Part shown: positions 1-12,653 of the stretch, in pieces | Position numbering within the stretch: the stretch's first letter is position 1 | How the letters are laid out: each line of letters begins with the position of its first letter | DNA from: Perca fluviatilis | Taxonomy: Eukaryota > Chordata > Actinopteri > Perciformes > Percidae | Direction: 5' to 3' | Length of the DNA: 64,000 nucleotides | NCBI RefSeq assembly: GCF_010015445.1 | Contig: NC_053120.1 | Coordinates: 8,515,114 to 8,579,113, forward strand | The notes under the pieces: generated by a model | Told to the model about the DNA's origin: nothing | The model's database searches: none | The model's input: the letters and a program-made list of their open reading frames with translations, nothing else | Program-made: the position numbers and the translations under genes

Positions 1-180
1 AATAGGTTTAGGAAAAGATCATGGGTGGGGTTACAAAAAAGTATTTTTTTCCAGTGACACGCAGGTCTCTTCGCTGAACGTCCTGTGTTGTTTGAACCCA
101 TCAACCACCCAACCAATCTTCTTCTTCGGTCTTTCATGCTACTCGCTACCGTGGTCGCTCTTAATACTACGTCATCTCAC
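1..180 (-). repeat. Partial copy of the foldback repeat seen complete at 56.6 kb
   Basis: Positions ~85-170 closely match the reverse complement of 56,690-56,790. Both contain TTTCATxCTACT, then GCTACCGT and GTCGCTCTTAATAC, and the same open frame reads LLATVVALNT in each. The copy is cut by the window edge and stops before the brinp3 exon at 327. Confidence 0.6.
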
Positions 181-326
181 AGTTACAGCTGCTGCGGTGC
201 GTTCCATTTAGATGCACATTTTTTTCTGAGAGCCACTGAGCAAGTGTCAGTAATTTACAAGTTGGGAGTGAGAAGGGTTTTTTTTTTTTTATGGCAATTG
301 TTTGACTCAGAGCAGCAAGCTTTTAC

Positions 327-511
327 CTTGATGGCAGTGGAGGCGATCTGGATGTGGTGCAGCTTGTGCAGGGTGCTCTCCCTGTCAATAAAGTAGGAGG
401 CAGCCAGCTGGTGCAGAGCTTCCAGAGTCACAGCTGTGCCATTGGATTCACTCACTTCAGCCGTCCGACTCAACTTCCGCTTGTCCACGAAGATCATTAA
501 TGACTCTTCCC
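327..511 (-). CDS. brinp3: brinp3 coding exon (residues 149-210)
   Basis: This is a 185-bp exon from acceptor tattcttag (ending 512) to donor gtaaaa (from 326). It opens with the two bases completing Gly149 and encodes EESLMIFVDKRKLSRTAE (150-167), an acidic/Asn linker containing the N-glycosylation sequon Asn172-Gly-Thr, then the strongly conserved block LHQLAASYFIDRESTL (181-196) and HHIQIASTAIK (200-210). It ends on a complete codon. In relatives the next residues are VTETRTGPLGC, encoded by an exon that must lie left of position 1. Met154 and His197-Lys198 sit where I recall Thr and Arg-Arg in mammalian paralogs. Otherwise the match is very close. Confidence 0.95.
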
Positions 512-3321
512 CTAAGAATACGTACACACACAGACACATACACACACTTCATTAATGACTCATCCCCTGTGAACATGCACACACACTGTTCTCAGTGGTG
601 TAGTGATAAATATTAACCCATTAACACCTGCCAGCGCTAATTATATAGGCAGATAAACATGGTAAAGGTGGAAAGCTAATTAGAAACGTAGCTGCCTCTG
701 GTCATTTTATACTGTGGTCTACATTTTGTTATTGTGATAAGTCTGTGGCTACAGTATAGTGCACAAATTGATATGCTTTATGAAACACCAAGTCTTTTAA
801 TATGAACAGAGCAAAAGCTTTCAGAGCACAGTGTATTGACAAACGGTGGAAAGAGTGAAAGATCAATGGAAAAATCCTTTTCTAACAGAATTAGCTTTCA
901 TGGGGAATTTGGTTTTAATTTGGAAAGACTTTAGAACTAACAAAGTACATTTCCACTGGGGATACAGTGTAGATATAGGTTAGCGCTTGTCTCCACCAAA
1001 ATGTGAAAAAAAATTTAATAATTAATTTTAATTCACTTTGTACATTATTAAGTCCTGAAAATGTTAAAAAATAAAATAAAAACATGTTTCCAATACAAAT
1101 AAAGTTACAGAAATAATATGGTGTAATAGTCTTACTTGCATTGCAACAAGCTTCTTTATTTTGACACATTTCTTCTATAAAAAAAACTTCCTTTGGTAAC
1201 TTCAGATTTTATTTCAAGAAATATTAACGCTAAAATATGCTAATTTAAGCAACTTTAAAACACTTGCATACTGCTTAGGTACAAACTACCTATATGTTCC
1301 TTGCCACTGTGTCAGGGGTTTTCAAAGTGTAAGACTGTGGGCCTTCTCTCAGACAAAGCTTAGTTTACTTGCTTAGTTTCGCTCAATTCCTGGATTCCTA
1401 TGGGATGGGAAAAGCCCATCATGATTATGTTATTTGATCCCATAGACACTCAACAATTGAGCCAAGATAGCCTAATATTGCTGTTTGACACAACTTCAAA
1501 GTACACCAAATACATAAAAAAGGCTGTCCTCAGGCGTTTATTAGTTTCTGACTCTGGGAAAGTGAGACAAACAATAATATTCTCAAATGCTACTGTATGT
1601 CTGAACTATATCTTTAACCAAATCAAACATTTAGGCTATTCTATATGATATTCTTTTGACAAGTAATGCCATAACTAATGGGATATATTTTTTCACTTCC
1701 TTTCACAGAGCCTCCCCCCCTTAAACAGTTTGGAGCCCTCCTGGGAGCCCCACCTCCTACTTTGAAAGCCTCAGCTGTAGGTAATATCAGGCCATGCTTT
1801 AGCTCCTGTACTTTTTTCTTTTTGTTTGCAACACACAAACGTGATTGTCTTTTCAGTCTATTTTAAATACTGTTGGTATTCATCATGGATTTGAGAGTTT
1901 ATGCACAAGAGACACAAGATGAAAAGAGCCAGCAGAGGAGCTGGAAGGGATGGTGCAGCCGATAGCCACGGGAGCTTTGCTGCACAGTACTCTGGCTAAC
2001 TCACATCCATTGTTATGGAAACTGGGGATTCTTTTTGTTTAACAACTCCAAACTCCATTGTACATGTTGAATCAGACAATATGAGCTTAAACAACCACAA
2101 AACAATCCAACAGTCACAGCTGAGACAATATTTTGTCACACATTTAGTTGTTTGAGCACACAAGAAGCTTTAGAGCTTCAAATATGTTTAACTGCTACTC
2201 CTTTTTAAAAGATCACTCTTGTATGCCAATTCTCCTTCATTTGATAGCTGATGGTCTACAGCAGTGGTTCTCAATTTTTTTCAATAATGTTGAAATTGTT
2301 TCTTTAAGCCAAGTACCCCCTGACCAGCGCTAATCATTTTCGGTAGAACAAAAAGTGTATATAAAGAGGAACAGTACAGCGCTGTCAGCGATAGATTTAC
2401 TAAACAACAGCCTTGGAACTGAAAAAAAAAACATTTAAAATACTAATGAGAAAAAGAGACAAAAATTGTAAAAAAGACAAAAACTTGGAAAAACATGGTA
2501 GAAAGAAAGAAGAAAGAATAGGTCAAAATATTATCACAAACTTCAAAAACAGTGACATAAGAAGAAACAAGTGAGAAAATTGTAAAAAGTAGATGGACAG
2601 TGGAAGGAAGGAAGGCAAGAATAGGTCCAAAGAAGGGGACACAAATGTCACATTTTTGGTAGGAAAAAAAAAATTCTACATAAAGAGGAACAATGTTCTG
2701 GACAACAGCCTTGTAACTATTAAACATTTTGTTAAATATCTCACATACCCCCTGCAGTCCTCCTAAGTACCCCTAGGGGTACACATACCCCCATTTGAGA
2801 AACACTGGACTACAGCAACAATGATGGACAAGCAGAGAAAGATGTTGATGACATGGTTCCAACTTAGGACACTGTGGTTGAATATATTCGGAACAGGAAA
2901 AAGTCCCTTTAACCTTTTCCTATTTAAGGGTTTCCGCCACATGTGAACAAATAATGGGTTAATTAGAGCAATTCTTTGATGCAGATTCATCGCGTAGTTC
3001 TTTGTAATTTACTGCTGCATGACTGTGATGTATGAATAGCTGTTGGAAAGGAGACGTTCAGAGTCCTCCAAAGTAGTAAAGTTCTAGTGAGTGTTTAAAA
3101 CAATGATCAAATACAGTATAATTACATTTTGTTTCACTCACTACTGAATTTAGACCCTGGTTGTTCAAGTTGAAATACTGGTAAAGTTTCACAAGCCTTA
3201 AAAAGGTTCCTGAAAGGTTTCCTGTTTGGAATAGGGCCACATGTTAATCTTGGGCTTTCCCCCTTGTGTTAAGGTAGGTGTATAAAAACAAAGAGAATCA
3301 CAGCCTGTCTACTGTATTTAC
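512..3321 (-). other. brinp3: brinp3 intron (2.8 kb)
   Basis: The phase-1 intron has donor gtaaat at 3321 and acceptor ttcttag at 512. Apart from a hAT-like MITE at 2262-2807 it holds only AT-rich, low-complexity sequence, including CA-rich stretches at 520-590. I see no exon-like open frame with splice sites on either strand. Confidence 0.85.
2262..2807. mobile_element. hAT-like non-autonomous element (546 bp)
   Basis: Its ends are CAGTGGTTCTCAA and TTGAGAAACACTG, imperfect terminal inverted repeats of the CAGTGGTTCTCAA type common in hAT (Charlie-like) derivatives. It is flanked by 8-bp near-duplicates GTCTACAG (2254-2261) and GACTACAG (2808-2815), the target-duplication length of hAT transposases. 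No transposase frame remains. Confidence 0.75.
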
Positions 3322-3512
3322 CTCCCAGTGTTGCAGAGAGCAGGAAGTGGGTTCCGTATTTCTTGATAATGTTGTCAGTGATGGCACTGAGACTGGGCCT
3401 TCTTCCCAGCTGCCTAATGGTCTGGAGGAACTCCGGGTCCAGCGGCAAAGGAAAGCCATTGTTCTCTTGTCTCTCCAGGGCCACGCTGTTCACCTTCCAG
3501 CGGCCAAACTCC
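3322..3512 (-). CDS. brinp3: brinp3 coding exon (residues 85-149, start of MACPF-like domain)
   Basis: This is a 191-bp exon between acceptor cattgcag (ending 3513) and donor gtaaat (from 3321). Its first base completes Arg85. It then encodes EFGRWKVNSVALERQ (86-100), a proline-rich turn, the block IRQLGRRPSL (117-126), and ITDNIIKKYGTHFLLSATLG (129-148). The YGTHF stretch (137-141) is the conserved signature at the start of the BRINP MACPF-like region. The exon ends one base into the codon for Gly149. The acidic/Asn residues at 101-103 (ENN) replace the aromatic-rich stretch I recall in mammalian paralogs, so this segment looks fast-evolving. The antisense open frame across the same bases is a shadow. 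Confidence 0.95.
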
Positions 3513-6500
3513 CTGCAATGTCACAGAAACACATGCTAAGAGTAAGCAAAGGACACACAACACATGAATGCTACATGCAGGCACATTCGAGAAAAGGACA
3601 AGGGTCCAACAGAAGCAAGACATATGGATGATTCAGAGACTAAATGCAACAATTCTATTGTTTTCTGCTTCTTGAAAATCAGGAAAATTTGACCCACTGT
3701 TGAGTGAACGAAACACAGCTTGCCCCTCACATGGACGCTCACATTCAAATCTTTTCCTGGCGAACCATAAAAAATGTATAAGAGGAAAAAAGATTGAGTC
3801 TCCACCAATTTTAAATAATAGCGTAATCTTTTCTCATCTGTTTCGGAGGTGCTATAGTTGGACAGGCTATAATCATGGATGGAGTCTTGCTGCTTTCAGG
3901 GCCTCTGTTGTTGGTAACAGGCTTCAACTGAAGTCGTTTGATACTCAGCCTGGCCTTGGAGCATGCCAGCTGCCTTTATCTACCAATTGCAGACTGATTG
4001 CTGCTGCGTGATGCATAGATTAGCGCTATCCAAATGCAGCCGGTAATAAAAATGTTTCTAGAGAAATGGTAGACCTTTCAATCACTGTTGGGTCAGTGGT
4101 TGACACAAATGAAATCGGACATGCACTTGCATGAATTTGCCTTTGAATGTGTTTTTGATTTGTAAAGTTGAGATTTACATGTAAAAGTACACCATGTTAT
4201 GTCAGAGAATGGCTGCAACACAAACCATATCTCTTCTGATTAACATATCTCTCCTCAAAACTCTACATCTACCCTCCTTGTTCAGATGAAGTGCTGGGTA
4301 GGTCTATTTAAATAATATTACATTATAAATAAGAAAGACAAATATCTTCTTCACCACCTTCTCCACTCCCACCTCCCACCAAGACACATCGAAAGCAAAA
4401 CAAACAAAAAAATATTGTAATTTCATTTTGAGAATTAAATACAGAGAGGAATGAACATCTTCAATATAAGCTGAACAATAGCCATGACTCAGACAACCCC
4501 ACATGTGAGAAGACTCAGGCAAATACTAAGTTTTGACTTAATTACAGTTATTTCGGAGAAAATCAACAAATAATTTGTTTAACACTCAACCATTTCATCT
4601 TTTTAAATTTTTTTTATTTGATAATGCGAAGATGCAGTCTGGAGGATGCTGTAACAAGACAGATTGGCAGCCACCTCCCAGTTCTACAATTTATTGGTTA
4701 ATATGACAATGGCCTATGAACTGAGACAAACACAATATTTTACTCTACAATTTATATCCAATCTTAACTGCATTCATCAATGTTGGGACACTAGTGAAAA
4801 AATGACATTCAACATTCATTTGGAGTTGTGTTTTCGTCTACTGTACGAGCGAAAGTCCAATATTTACTCACTTTTAAACTCTAATTTGGTCTCCACCAAC
4901 TCCTGAGTAAAATATATGGCTTTTAGGTTTCTTAACGTTCCACTTTCTTTACCAGCTAGTCGCTAGCTTTGTCTGTCTGCTGTTTAGTGGCTTGTTTGCT
5001 GAAAATAGCTGCCTGCTGCTGCTGGAAACAGGATTGAGGGGAACTGAGACTGAACCATACTGTGGCGTAAAAAAAAGCATTGCAGGTGGGTTATAATTAT
5101 CTGTGGGTTTATTGATGGGTGGCGGTTAAATAGGCTATCTATTGTTACATTAGATTATAGCTTTGCTTCAATGTGAAGTGACTTTACATTTGTCAGCTAT
5201 TTTATTCACTGGATTAGCCAAAAACAGACATTCCCATCTAGTTGATTAATCTATGTGGAGTCTTAATTGATTTTAACAAACTGTGCAATTTATCAGAGAT
5301 TTTCAATAACATCAGCATCACTTTATCTATATCAGCAAACCCCTAGCAGAATCCCATTCAAACATTTTGCTTCTGCAACAGACAGGACTGCACAAAGTGA
5401 CAAACTGTTTACAGCATTTTTGTCTTCCAACACTGCTTGCTCGTCCTCCGTTTCCTAAGTAGCAAATAGGAACTTTGGGTTTCCTGATGTCTTTCTCTCT
5501 CTCTAACATATATACAACCCCCAACACCCTACAGACACACACCAACTCCCTCATGCAAAGACACTCTTGCCCACACACATGTATTCACGCAGCCTGCAGC
5601 TGCAAACATCTAAACAAAGCTGTCCTTGCTGCAACAACTCTGCTATCGCCCAGAATATCGCAGAGCCCCCATGGGCGCGGGTATAGCTGCCAATCAATTT
5701 CTCACCAATAACAATGACCCCCCTGAGAAAAATACAAACAGAAAACAGCTCATTAAGGCCCGTTTCATATCTGTGTTTCTTCATAACGAGCGGCCATTAG
5801 TGTTTCTCTCCATCCGCTGGGGCCTGGCTAAAGAAGGGAGCAGCGCAGAGAGAAAGGGAGAGAACTTAACCGTGTTCAACAGTCGACACAATGCCTCGCC
5901 GTGCTGCTCGCTGATGGACATTTATGATTGGTGCCACGGCTAAGCTGGCGGATACAGCACACACACACACGTACGCACACACATGCACAATGTAACCTCA
6001 CCTTCTGTATGCCACTCACAAACACACACCAAAGGATCTTTCGTTTTATGGAAGACTGCAGGTTTATTTCACCCTTAACTCCTCTCGGTGAGATGCTGAG
6101 TGACTGAAATAGCCTATCACAGACACACACAGGTTTATTTCACCTGCAGCTCTGTGAAGCAGGGGGTCGCTGCACATCTACACCTACCCCCCCTCCCCAC
6201 CCCGCCGAACTCCCCTTTGAGCGAGCTGGAGCTGCAGGAGCTAAAGGAGCCGTGATCAGAGCAGGGGGAGTTGTACGCTGCTACCTGTCCATCACAGCAC
6301 GTCTCAGATCCATCACAGCGTACAGGCAGCCTGAGGACGTCGCTTGGTGCCCAACATAACAAATCAGGGAATCAACCCAGCGAATAACCTGCTGATGCAG
6401 TCAAGACACGCTACCGAGCATAGCACTGCAGATTGTGTCTGTTCAGTACAGTATGTGACTGAGCGTGCTCCGTAAATGTCTGCTACTACTAATGTTATCT

Positions 6501-6896
6501 CCTGAGGCATGTTAACAGGGAAATTGTCTTGAAAATGAAACGACACTCACACGACACATCATTGTGTATTTTAATAACACAAAATACATTTTACAGAAGC
6601 CATCTGAAAATGTAAAACTGCCTTTCAGGACAAAGGAGCCTCTTGTAAATTACTTCAAACTTTTTGAAACACTACTATAAAACTAGAAGGGCAGTGTGAG
6701 AGCCCCTATCTCTCATTGTTAATAATTTGAAAAATGATTTGTGTATCCACCCTGTGATTCGGATCCTCTCCAAAATTGAAGGGGTTGTTCCATTCCCCAT
6801 GCTACACCCTTCACCCAAATTTCATGATTGAATGGGCCAGGAGTTTTAGAGTAACCATGCTGACAAACAAACCGAAAACATAACCTTCTTGGCGGT

Positions 6897-6923
6897 AATA
6901 ACAATAACAATAACAATAACAAT
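6897..6923. repeat. (AACAAT)n short tandem repeat
   Basis: A run of alternating TAACAA/TAACAA units. Confidence 0.8.
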
Positions 6924-7496
6924 ATGGCTTCTAATTAGATTTTTCGATTTGTTTAAGCACCAAGTGAAATTCCAATAAAATGGCATACTGTACATGGGTT
7001 CTATGTGATATTATATATCACATGCACAATTACAGTGGTACTGGCCCACATAAAATATGGTTTAGATCAGCCTCAATGCCATTATTCTTTGTGAAAAACA
7101 AAGGCATTCTGCAGGGTTAAAGTCTGATCCTCTGGTTTATAAAAAGCCCGCAAGTTATGGTATGACGGCTTCATAATTCTGTAAAATGACTGGAAACCAC
7201 ACAGGGCCACACCACATCTTTAAAACTCCGGGCAAAAACAAAATGCAAAATCAGGTAACAATGCATAGTCAATTTAAAAATCTTTCAGAGAGATTTGCCC
7301 ATGAATTCCGTTGTTTGTTCCTATTAACCTGAACAACTCTGTGGCCCATTTATGGACTTTACACACAAGTCACATATGACTGATATAATGTGAGGACTTC
7401 ATGGTATTGATGCATAAACCAAAACATCTGTAACATGATAACAATTTACACAATGTTCATGTACACTATTTTCCAAACAGCAAGTAGATTCATTTT

Positions 7497-7519
7497 GTAT
7501 ATATATATATATATATATA
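7497..7519. repeat. (AT)n microsatellite
   Basis: About 11 AT units. Confidence 0.9.
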
Positions 7520-9742
7520 ATTTAGGGTTAAAATCCCTCTTCAGCTGCAAGTTAATTAGTCTAGCACGAATGAGCTCTACGATTCTTCTGTTGCTGGTGT
7601 CTCACTCATGCTAAGGTTAATGTGTTGAGCTACGATGCATTCTCATTTGAACTCATCATCAGAACATTAGACTGTCACGGAGAAAGAAGACAAAGAAAAA
7701 CAAAAGGGAAAGAAAAAAATAACTTGAATTATCTTTGCAGGTGTTCCGAATATTTGCATGCATACACTGTTTCCAACAGCGGGCTGATTACCTCTAAAGA
7801 CAGTTTTCCTTCATCTCTCATTTGTCTCGCTGTTTCACTCAGATACTGTGTAATGACTTTACAGCAGTTATGTCCAGATCATTGCTTTACATATCACAAC
7901 TCTGGATTTACAAAGCAAATGCACAATATTTACACACTGGAGAAACTGTGGATTGGGATACATTTAGTTTTTTTTATTCTCTGTAATTAATGCACATTCA
8001 TTTTGAGCCAAAGTGGTGTAAAGGGGAGGAAGTTAATTAAATGACTTAACTGACTCAGAAAAGTCTCATTTCACCTCTGAACTTTTTTAAATTACATCGT
8101 TGTCTTTCATTGCACTTAAGAATTATGTGACATACTGTATAAACAGACACCCTCGTCTCCTAGAAATGTTTGTATACTTCAAATTTGTTTTACAAATTTT
8201 TCTCTGTTAATCCATCAAGTTTTTGTTGGTCAGATTATGCTCACTGGCAACGTTTTTCCCAGCGAAGAAAGTTTGTCTACAAATCGTAGCAATATAACAC
8301 GGGAGACTATGTTCCTCATCTTGAGTCCCACATGATGTAAGCTTGTAGTATCAGTAGTATATAAAGATAGTTTTTAGGAGACAGGGTAGGCCTGAAAAAT
8401 CTAGAAATGGCTGCTACAAAACTGGTTTGACGTTTTTTACATTGTTTGTTTTAAATAACCAAAGCTCTCAGAAAACAGCATTTGATTAAAAGAAAAGAAA
8501 ACGGGGCAGGAGACAAAAAGCAAATGCTATGGCATCCGGTGAAAGAAAATCATTAGATTTATTGGAAAAGGTTTGCATTTTTGTGAGTGAAGAAAAAGAG
8601 AAAAGAAACTCACAAGCTACCCAACATTTACCTTTCCATGATAGACAAACTTTAGTTTATCATCAAGAGAAGCCTAAGCGAGAACATATGTGTGTTTGTA
8701 GCTGGGTTACCCCAGATACCAAAATAACCCGTCGTGCAAAACAGTCGGTTGATGTAGACTCAATGTTATTTCAAGGACCTCCCCAAAGAGAATTGTGCAA
8801 AAATGGAAGAAAAGTCCTTCATGCTTCATTCAGGAAGATAAACCCAATTACATTAATATGTAAGACCTTGCAAGCTACAGTAACAGCAACTGCTCTGCTG
8901 TTTTCAATGTTCAGATTCTAATTTTTCTTTCTCGAAGTTTGCTATTTTTCTTCTCTTGGTTTAATCTGATGTGACATTGATCCTTCTCAATATGCAGGGA
9001 CCATTAGACACAGACACATTATTTTAGAAACTGAGAATTACAAACAGAGAGGCTTTTCATTTGCGCAACATTAAAAGAAATTCTACACATGCCGGTTTTG
9101 TGCATTTTCCTTAAAGGCACCTTCATATTGGCATCCATCAACTTTGCAAATTGGGCTTCTGATGATACAGTCTCAACAGCAGGAAAGCTGGAGAGTCAAA
9201 TAAGAGTGGAAGTAGGATGGGGGAGAAATGATGGAGAGACTTGTGTCTTTTGGTAATCCACCCACCGTGGAGACAAACAGGGAACGAAAGCGAGATCAAG
9301 ACGAGAGAAGAGAGTGTAATGATGTAGTTAATAGCTGCTGGTTGTGAACGCTTCACGGAATTGACACCAACAGTTTCTCCAACATGATCAAACAAACATC
9401 AGACCATTAATTTGTGAAAATCCTATTAAACCAGTCGAGAGGTCCTATTAACAACACAGCATACTGTTTCTTGCTCATTTTGCTTTTTCATGTCTTTGAT
9501 GCTACCAAGTGTTACTCAAGTCTGCATTTCAAACACTCGATTACTAAGACTGTTATCATTGCCACAGACATTCTAAAACTCCTGTAAAGGATTAGGATGA
9601 ATTGCATTTGGGGATGCAAAATGGTGATAAAGGAAGCAACCAAGTCCTACGCTGAAGGGTTGAAGTAGAGTCCAACTTACTGGACATCTCATAACAGTAA
9701 CAGAATAGCTGTCAAATAAACGTTTTACGTGTAACGTGTAAC

Positions 9743-10122
9743 TAGACCTGGGCGATATGAAGAAAATCAGATATCACAATATTTTTGACCAAATACATCG
9801 ATGTCGATATTGCCGCGATAATGTAAGGTTGACTTTTGGTGCTTTCACAAAAAATTGACACAATGAGATTTTTGATAAATAATCATCAATAAAGTTGATA
9901 TAATGACAAAGTTTGTTAAGGCAAATAACAGAACAGCTAGAACAGTCTGGTAAAATCAGAAAATCACTGTGTGATCAACATCACTTTACTGTAATGCAGC
10001 CTGCAAAACCAGGAAAAGACAAGACTTGTGTCTTATCACGATATTACGATATCCAAAATTTAAAACGATATCTAGTCCTAAACATCAATGTCCATATAAT
10101 ATCGATATATTGGCCAGCCCTA
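9743..10122. mobile_element. Short DNA-transposon derivative, CTGGGCGATAT type
   Basis: Starts TAGACCTGGGCGATAT and ends TATTGGCCAGCCCTA, imperfect inverted ends. The interior is dotted with subterminal CGATAT/ATATCG motifs (for example ACGATATTACGATAT near 10,038), the repeated-motif layout typical of hAT-type subterminal binding sites. I recognise it as a common fish MITE pattern. No clear target duplication is visible. Confidence 0.6.
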
Positions 10123-11146
10123 ACTGTATCGACATAGATCTGACTACATATTACTTCTTTTCCTGCTTTGGTGTCATTGAAAAACTCAAAATGTTACGGT
10201 TTGTTCTAAAATAATACTCGACAGATGGGCTAAAGGAGGCTAAAGTCACTCTTTATTACTCATTATTCAGGAAAATCCCCTGGTTGCCTGGCAACCCTAA
10301 CAAGAGCCAGAAATTCCCTGCTCCCAGCCAATAAAAAGCCCACCACATAACTCCAAATAAAAGCACAACTTTTTTACACTTAGATTTGAATACAAAATGA
10401 GAATATAACGCATTATTCATTGAGCTGTAGTGCTGCTATAAAGATATAAAAAAAATAAAAAAACTTTGTACAGAGTATTAGCAGTTTCCCACTGCTTCCA
10501 ATTTTTTAGTTAAGATAATGGTTTGCTGGCTGGAGCTTATAATTAGCGTGCAGATGTGACAGTGGTATCGATCTTCTCAGCTAACTCTCTGCAAGAAAGT
10601 CAATAAACATATTTCCCAAAATGCACAAGTATTTCTTCAAAGGATAGGGTTGACTGTAGGAGACAGGAAGCAAATCGCAGTCTCCTGTCAGGCACTTTGC
10701 TGTCGCTGAGAAGCAAAAGTGGAAGTAGCACCCCAACACCTCTGTGGGAGGAGGTCGAGGTGGATGTCTGGGCATACAGTCACTTTCAGCAAACAGGAAA
10801 ACATAATGGTAGTTCATTTTGATGACCCTTATTTGAACTGCCCTCACCAGAAAAGCAACCAATTGCTGTCTTTTCTTTGGTTAATACAGTCTCATTAAAT
10901 GGAATTAAAATAAAAATCACATTATATTTTATACGTTGGTTTATAAGAAAAAAATTCTTTGTTTTTGCTATAATCAAGCATGCTTTTACAGTATGATTGA
11001 CATCAGCTTCTTCATTCATGCATTTCCATCAGTGGCTCATTCATTGGCTGCTTGGTTACCAGATGACCAGTAACATCCAATCATATTTGTACAGGCCAGG
11101 GGTACACAGTGGCCTTAGTAACCTTCTCACTAATTATTCTACTGAT

Positions 11147-11490
11147 CGGTGGCGGTTCTAGACCATTTCCAATTGAGGAGCCAGGCTGGAGCCACATGCA
11201 ATTTTAGGGGTACCAAATAAAAGCACAAGTGTTACATACCACAAACCCTCCATAGGTTTGGTTCTACAAAAGACTAATGATACTCGTGTAACAATAAACA
11301 CAAGAATACTAATTCGGTGTTAGCCTACATTTTACTTATCACAGCATATGAATAATATCTAATCTTCGGGGATAAAGATGGGGTGAAAAATGTAGGAAAA
11401 TATTTGCCACAGTTAGCGGGGCAAGAGAGGGGTCAAGGCTTAATATTAAGGGGGCACTGGCAACCCTTGCCACCCCTAGAACTGCCACTG
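11147..11490. mobile_element. hAT-like MITE (344 bp)
   Basis: Terminal inverted repeats CGGTGGCGGTTCTAG and CTAGAACTGCCACTG, flanked by near-identical 8-bp duplications CTACTGAT (11139-11146) and CTGCTGAT (11491-11498). The interior has no coding capacity. Confidence 0.7.
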
Positions 11491-11959
11491 CTGCTGATAC
11501 ACTCATGCTGCTGCAACCGCATCCACCACCTCAACAGACCTCGACTTTACTAATGTAGTGTTTTGTGTGTGTGTGTGTTCCTTGTTGAGGATGAGCCAAA
11601 TTTTATAGTGTAACTATTATCTGTAAATGGTAACTTCCCTGATGTAAATGTCTCTGACTGAATGGATTACTCCAACCGACAACCATTTTACTGCTTTTTC
11701 ACCAAGTGAACCACTTATGTAAAATGGTGGCTATCTCTTTTTCTTTTTTTTCTTTTCTTTTGCCTTTAAGCAAAGCTTTAACAACATGCAATCTTCCCGT
11801 ACTTTAGCATACTGAGGCAATTCAAACTCAGACTTTTTTTTTTTATGAAAAGACAGCTAAAATAGGAGGGTGAGTTTTGTTAAAAAAAGCAATTGCTTAT
11901 TGATTTGTAGCTCCCATGAATATTACCACACCTCTGATAACAGAAAGCAAGGGCAAGTC

Positions 11960-12003
11960 GGAGAGAGAGCGAGAGAGAGCGAGAGAGAGAAAGAGAGGGA
12001 GAG
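11960..12003. repeat. (GA)n-rich purine tract
   Basis: Imperfect GAGAGA/GCGAGA units. Confidence 0.8.
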
Positions 12004-12606
12004 CATGATTTGCTGACATGAAGCCTACTGATCCCTTTTGTACTGCCTATTTGTCATAACACTGTTGACAAGAGACTCCTCTTCACACAGAAAACAAGGA
12101 ATGCCTGGAATCACATTGTTTACATAATGAGGCATGTACATACTGTTAATACACGCTGTGCATACACAAATACACACACACACACTTACAAACAAATGGA
12201 ACAGAAGATAGAAGAGCCACCAGCTATGCTAAATCCTGCTCCTTATGACACAGTCGCTTTCTGTCAATGACATGCCTGCATGGGCTTTTTAAAATTATAA
12301 TCTCTGTAGCTGCACACAATGTGTCACCACATACATGCCATTTTTGTTATTACACTTAGGCCCTGATCACGCAGAGTGCCCGTAGGACGTTTTTTTGTAA
12401 TTCTTTTCAATGAGAGTGTGGCTTTTTGCGCACTGCTTTTTCATTGTGCCTCACGTTTTTTTCCACTCCATGCATCTTGTGTTTTTGGAGCGCTCTGAAT
12501 GCCTCGAGTTGAAAAAAACATCAACTCAGATCAGAAATTCTAATGTGTTTAATCGTTGTGGTGGTTAACGTACAACGTGTCTATCTAAAAGCACCTGACA
12601 TCATTT

Positions 12607-12653
12607 GCGTTGAATTTGAATTTGCGTTGAATTTGAATTTGCGTTGAATTTGC
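12607..12653. repeat. 17-bp tandem repeat, 2.8 copies
   Basis: The unit GCGTTGAATTTGAATTT starts at 12607 and 12624, with a third partial copy from 12641. Confidence 0.9.

Noticed and set aside
3278..3631. 117-codon plus-strand open frame
   Set aside because: Antisense shadow of the brinp3 exon 3322-3512.
8529..8921. 130-codon plus-strand ORF with ATG
   Set aside because: No recognised domain, no splice context, lysine/serine-rich composition as expected from AT-rich intronic DNA.
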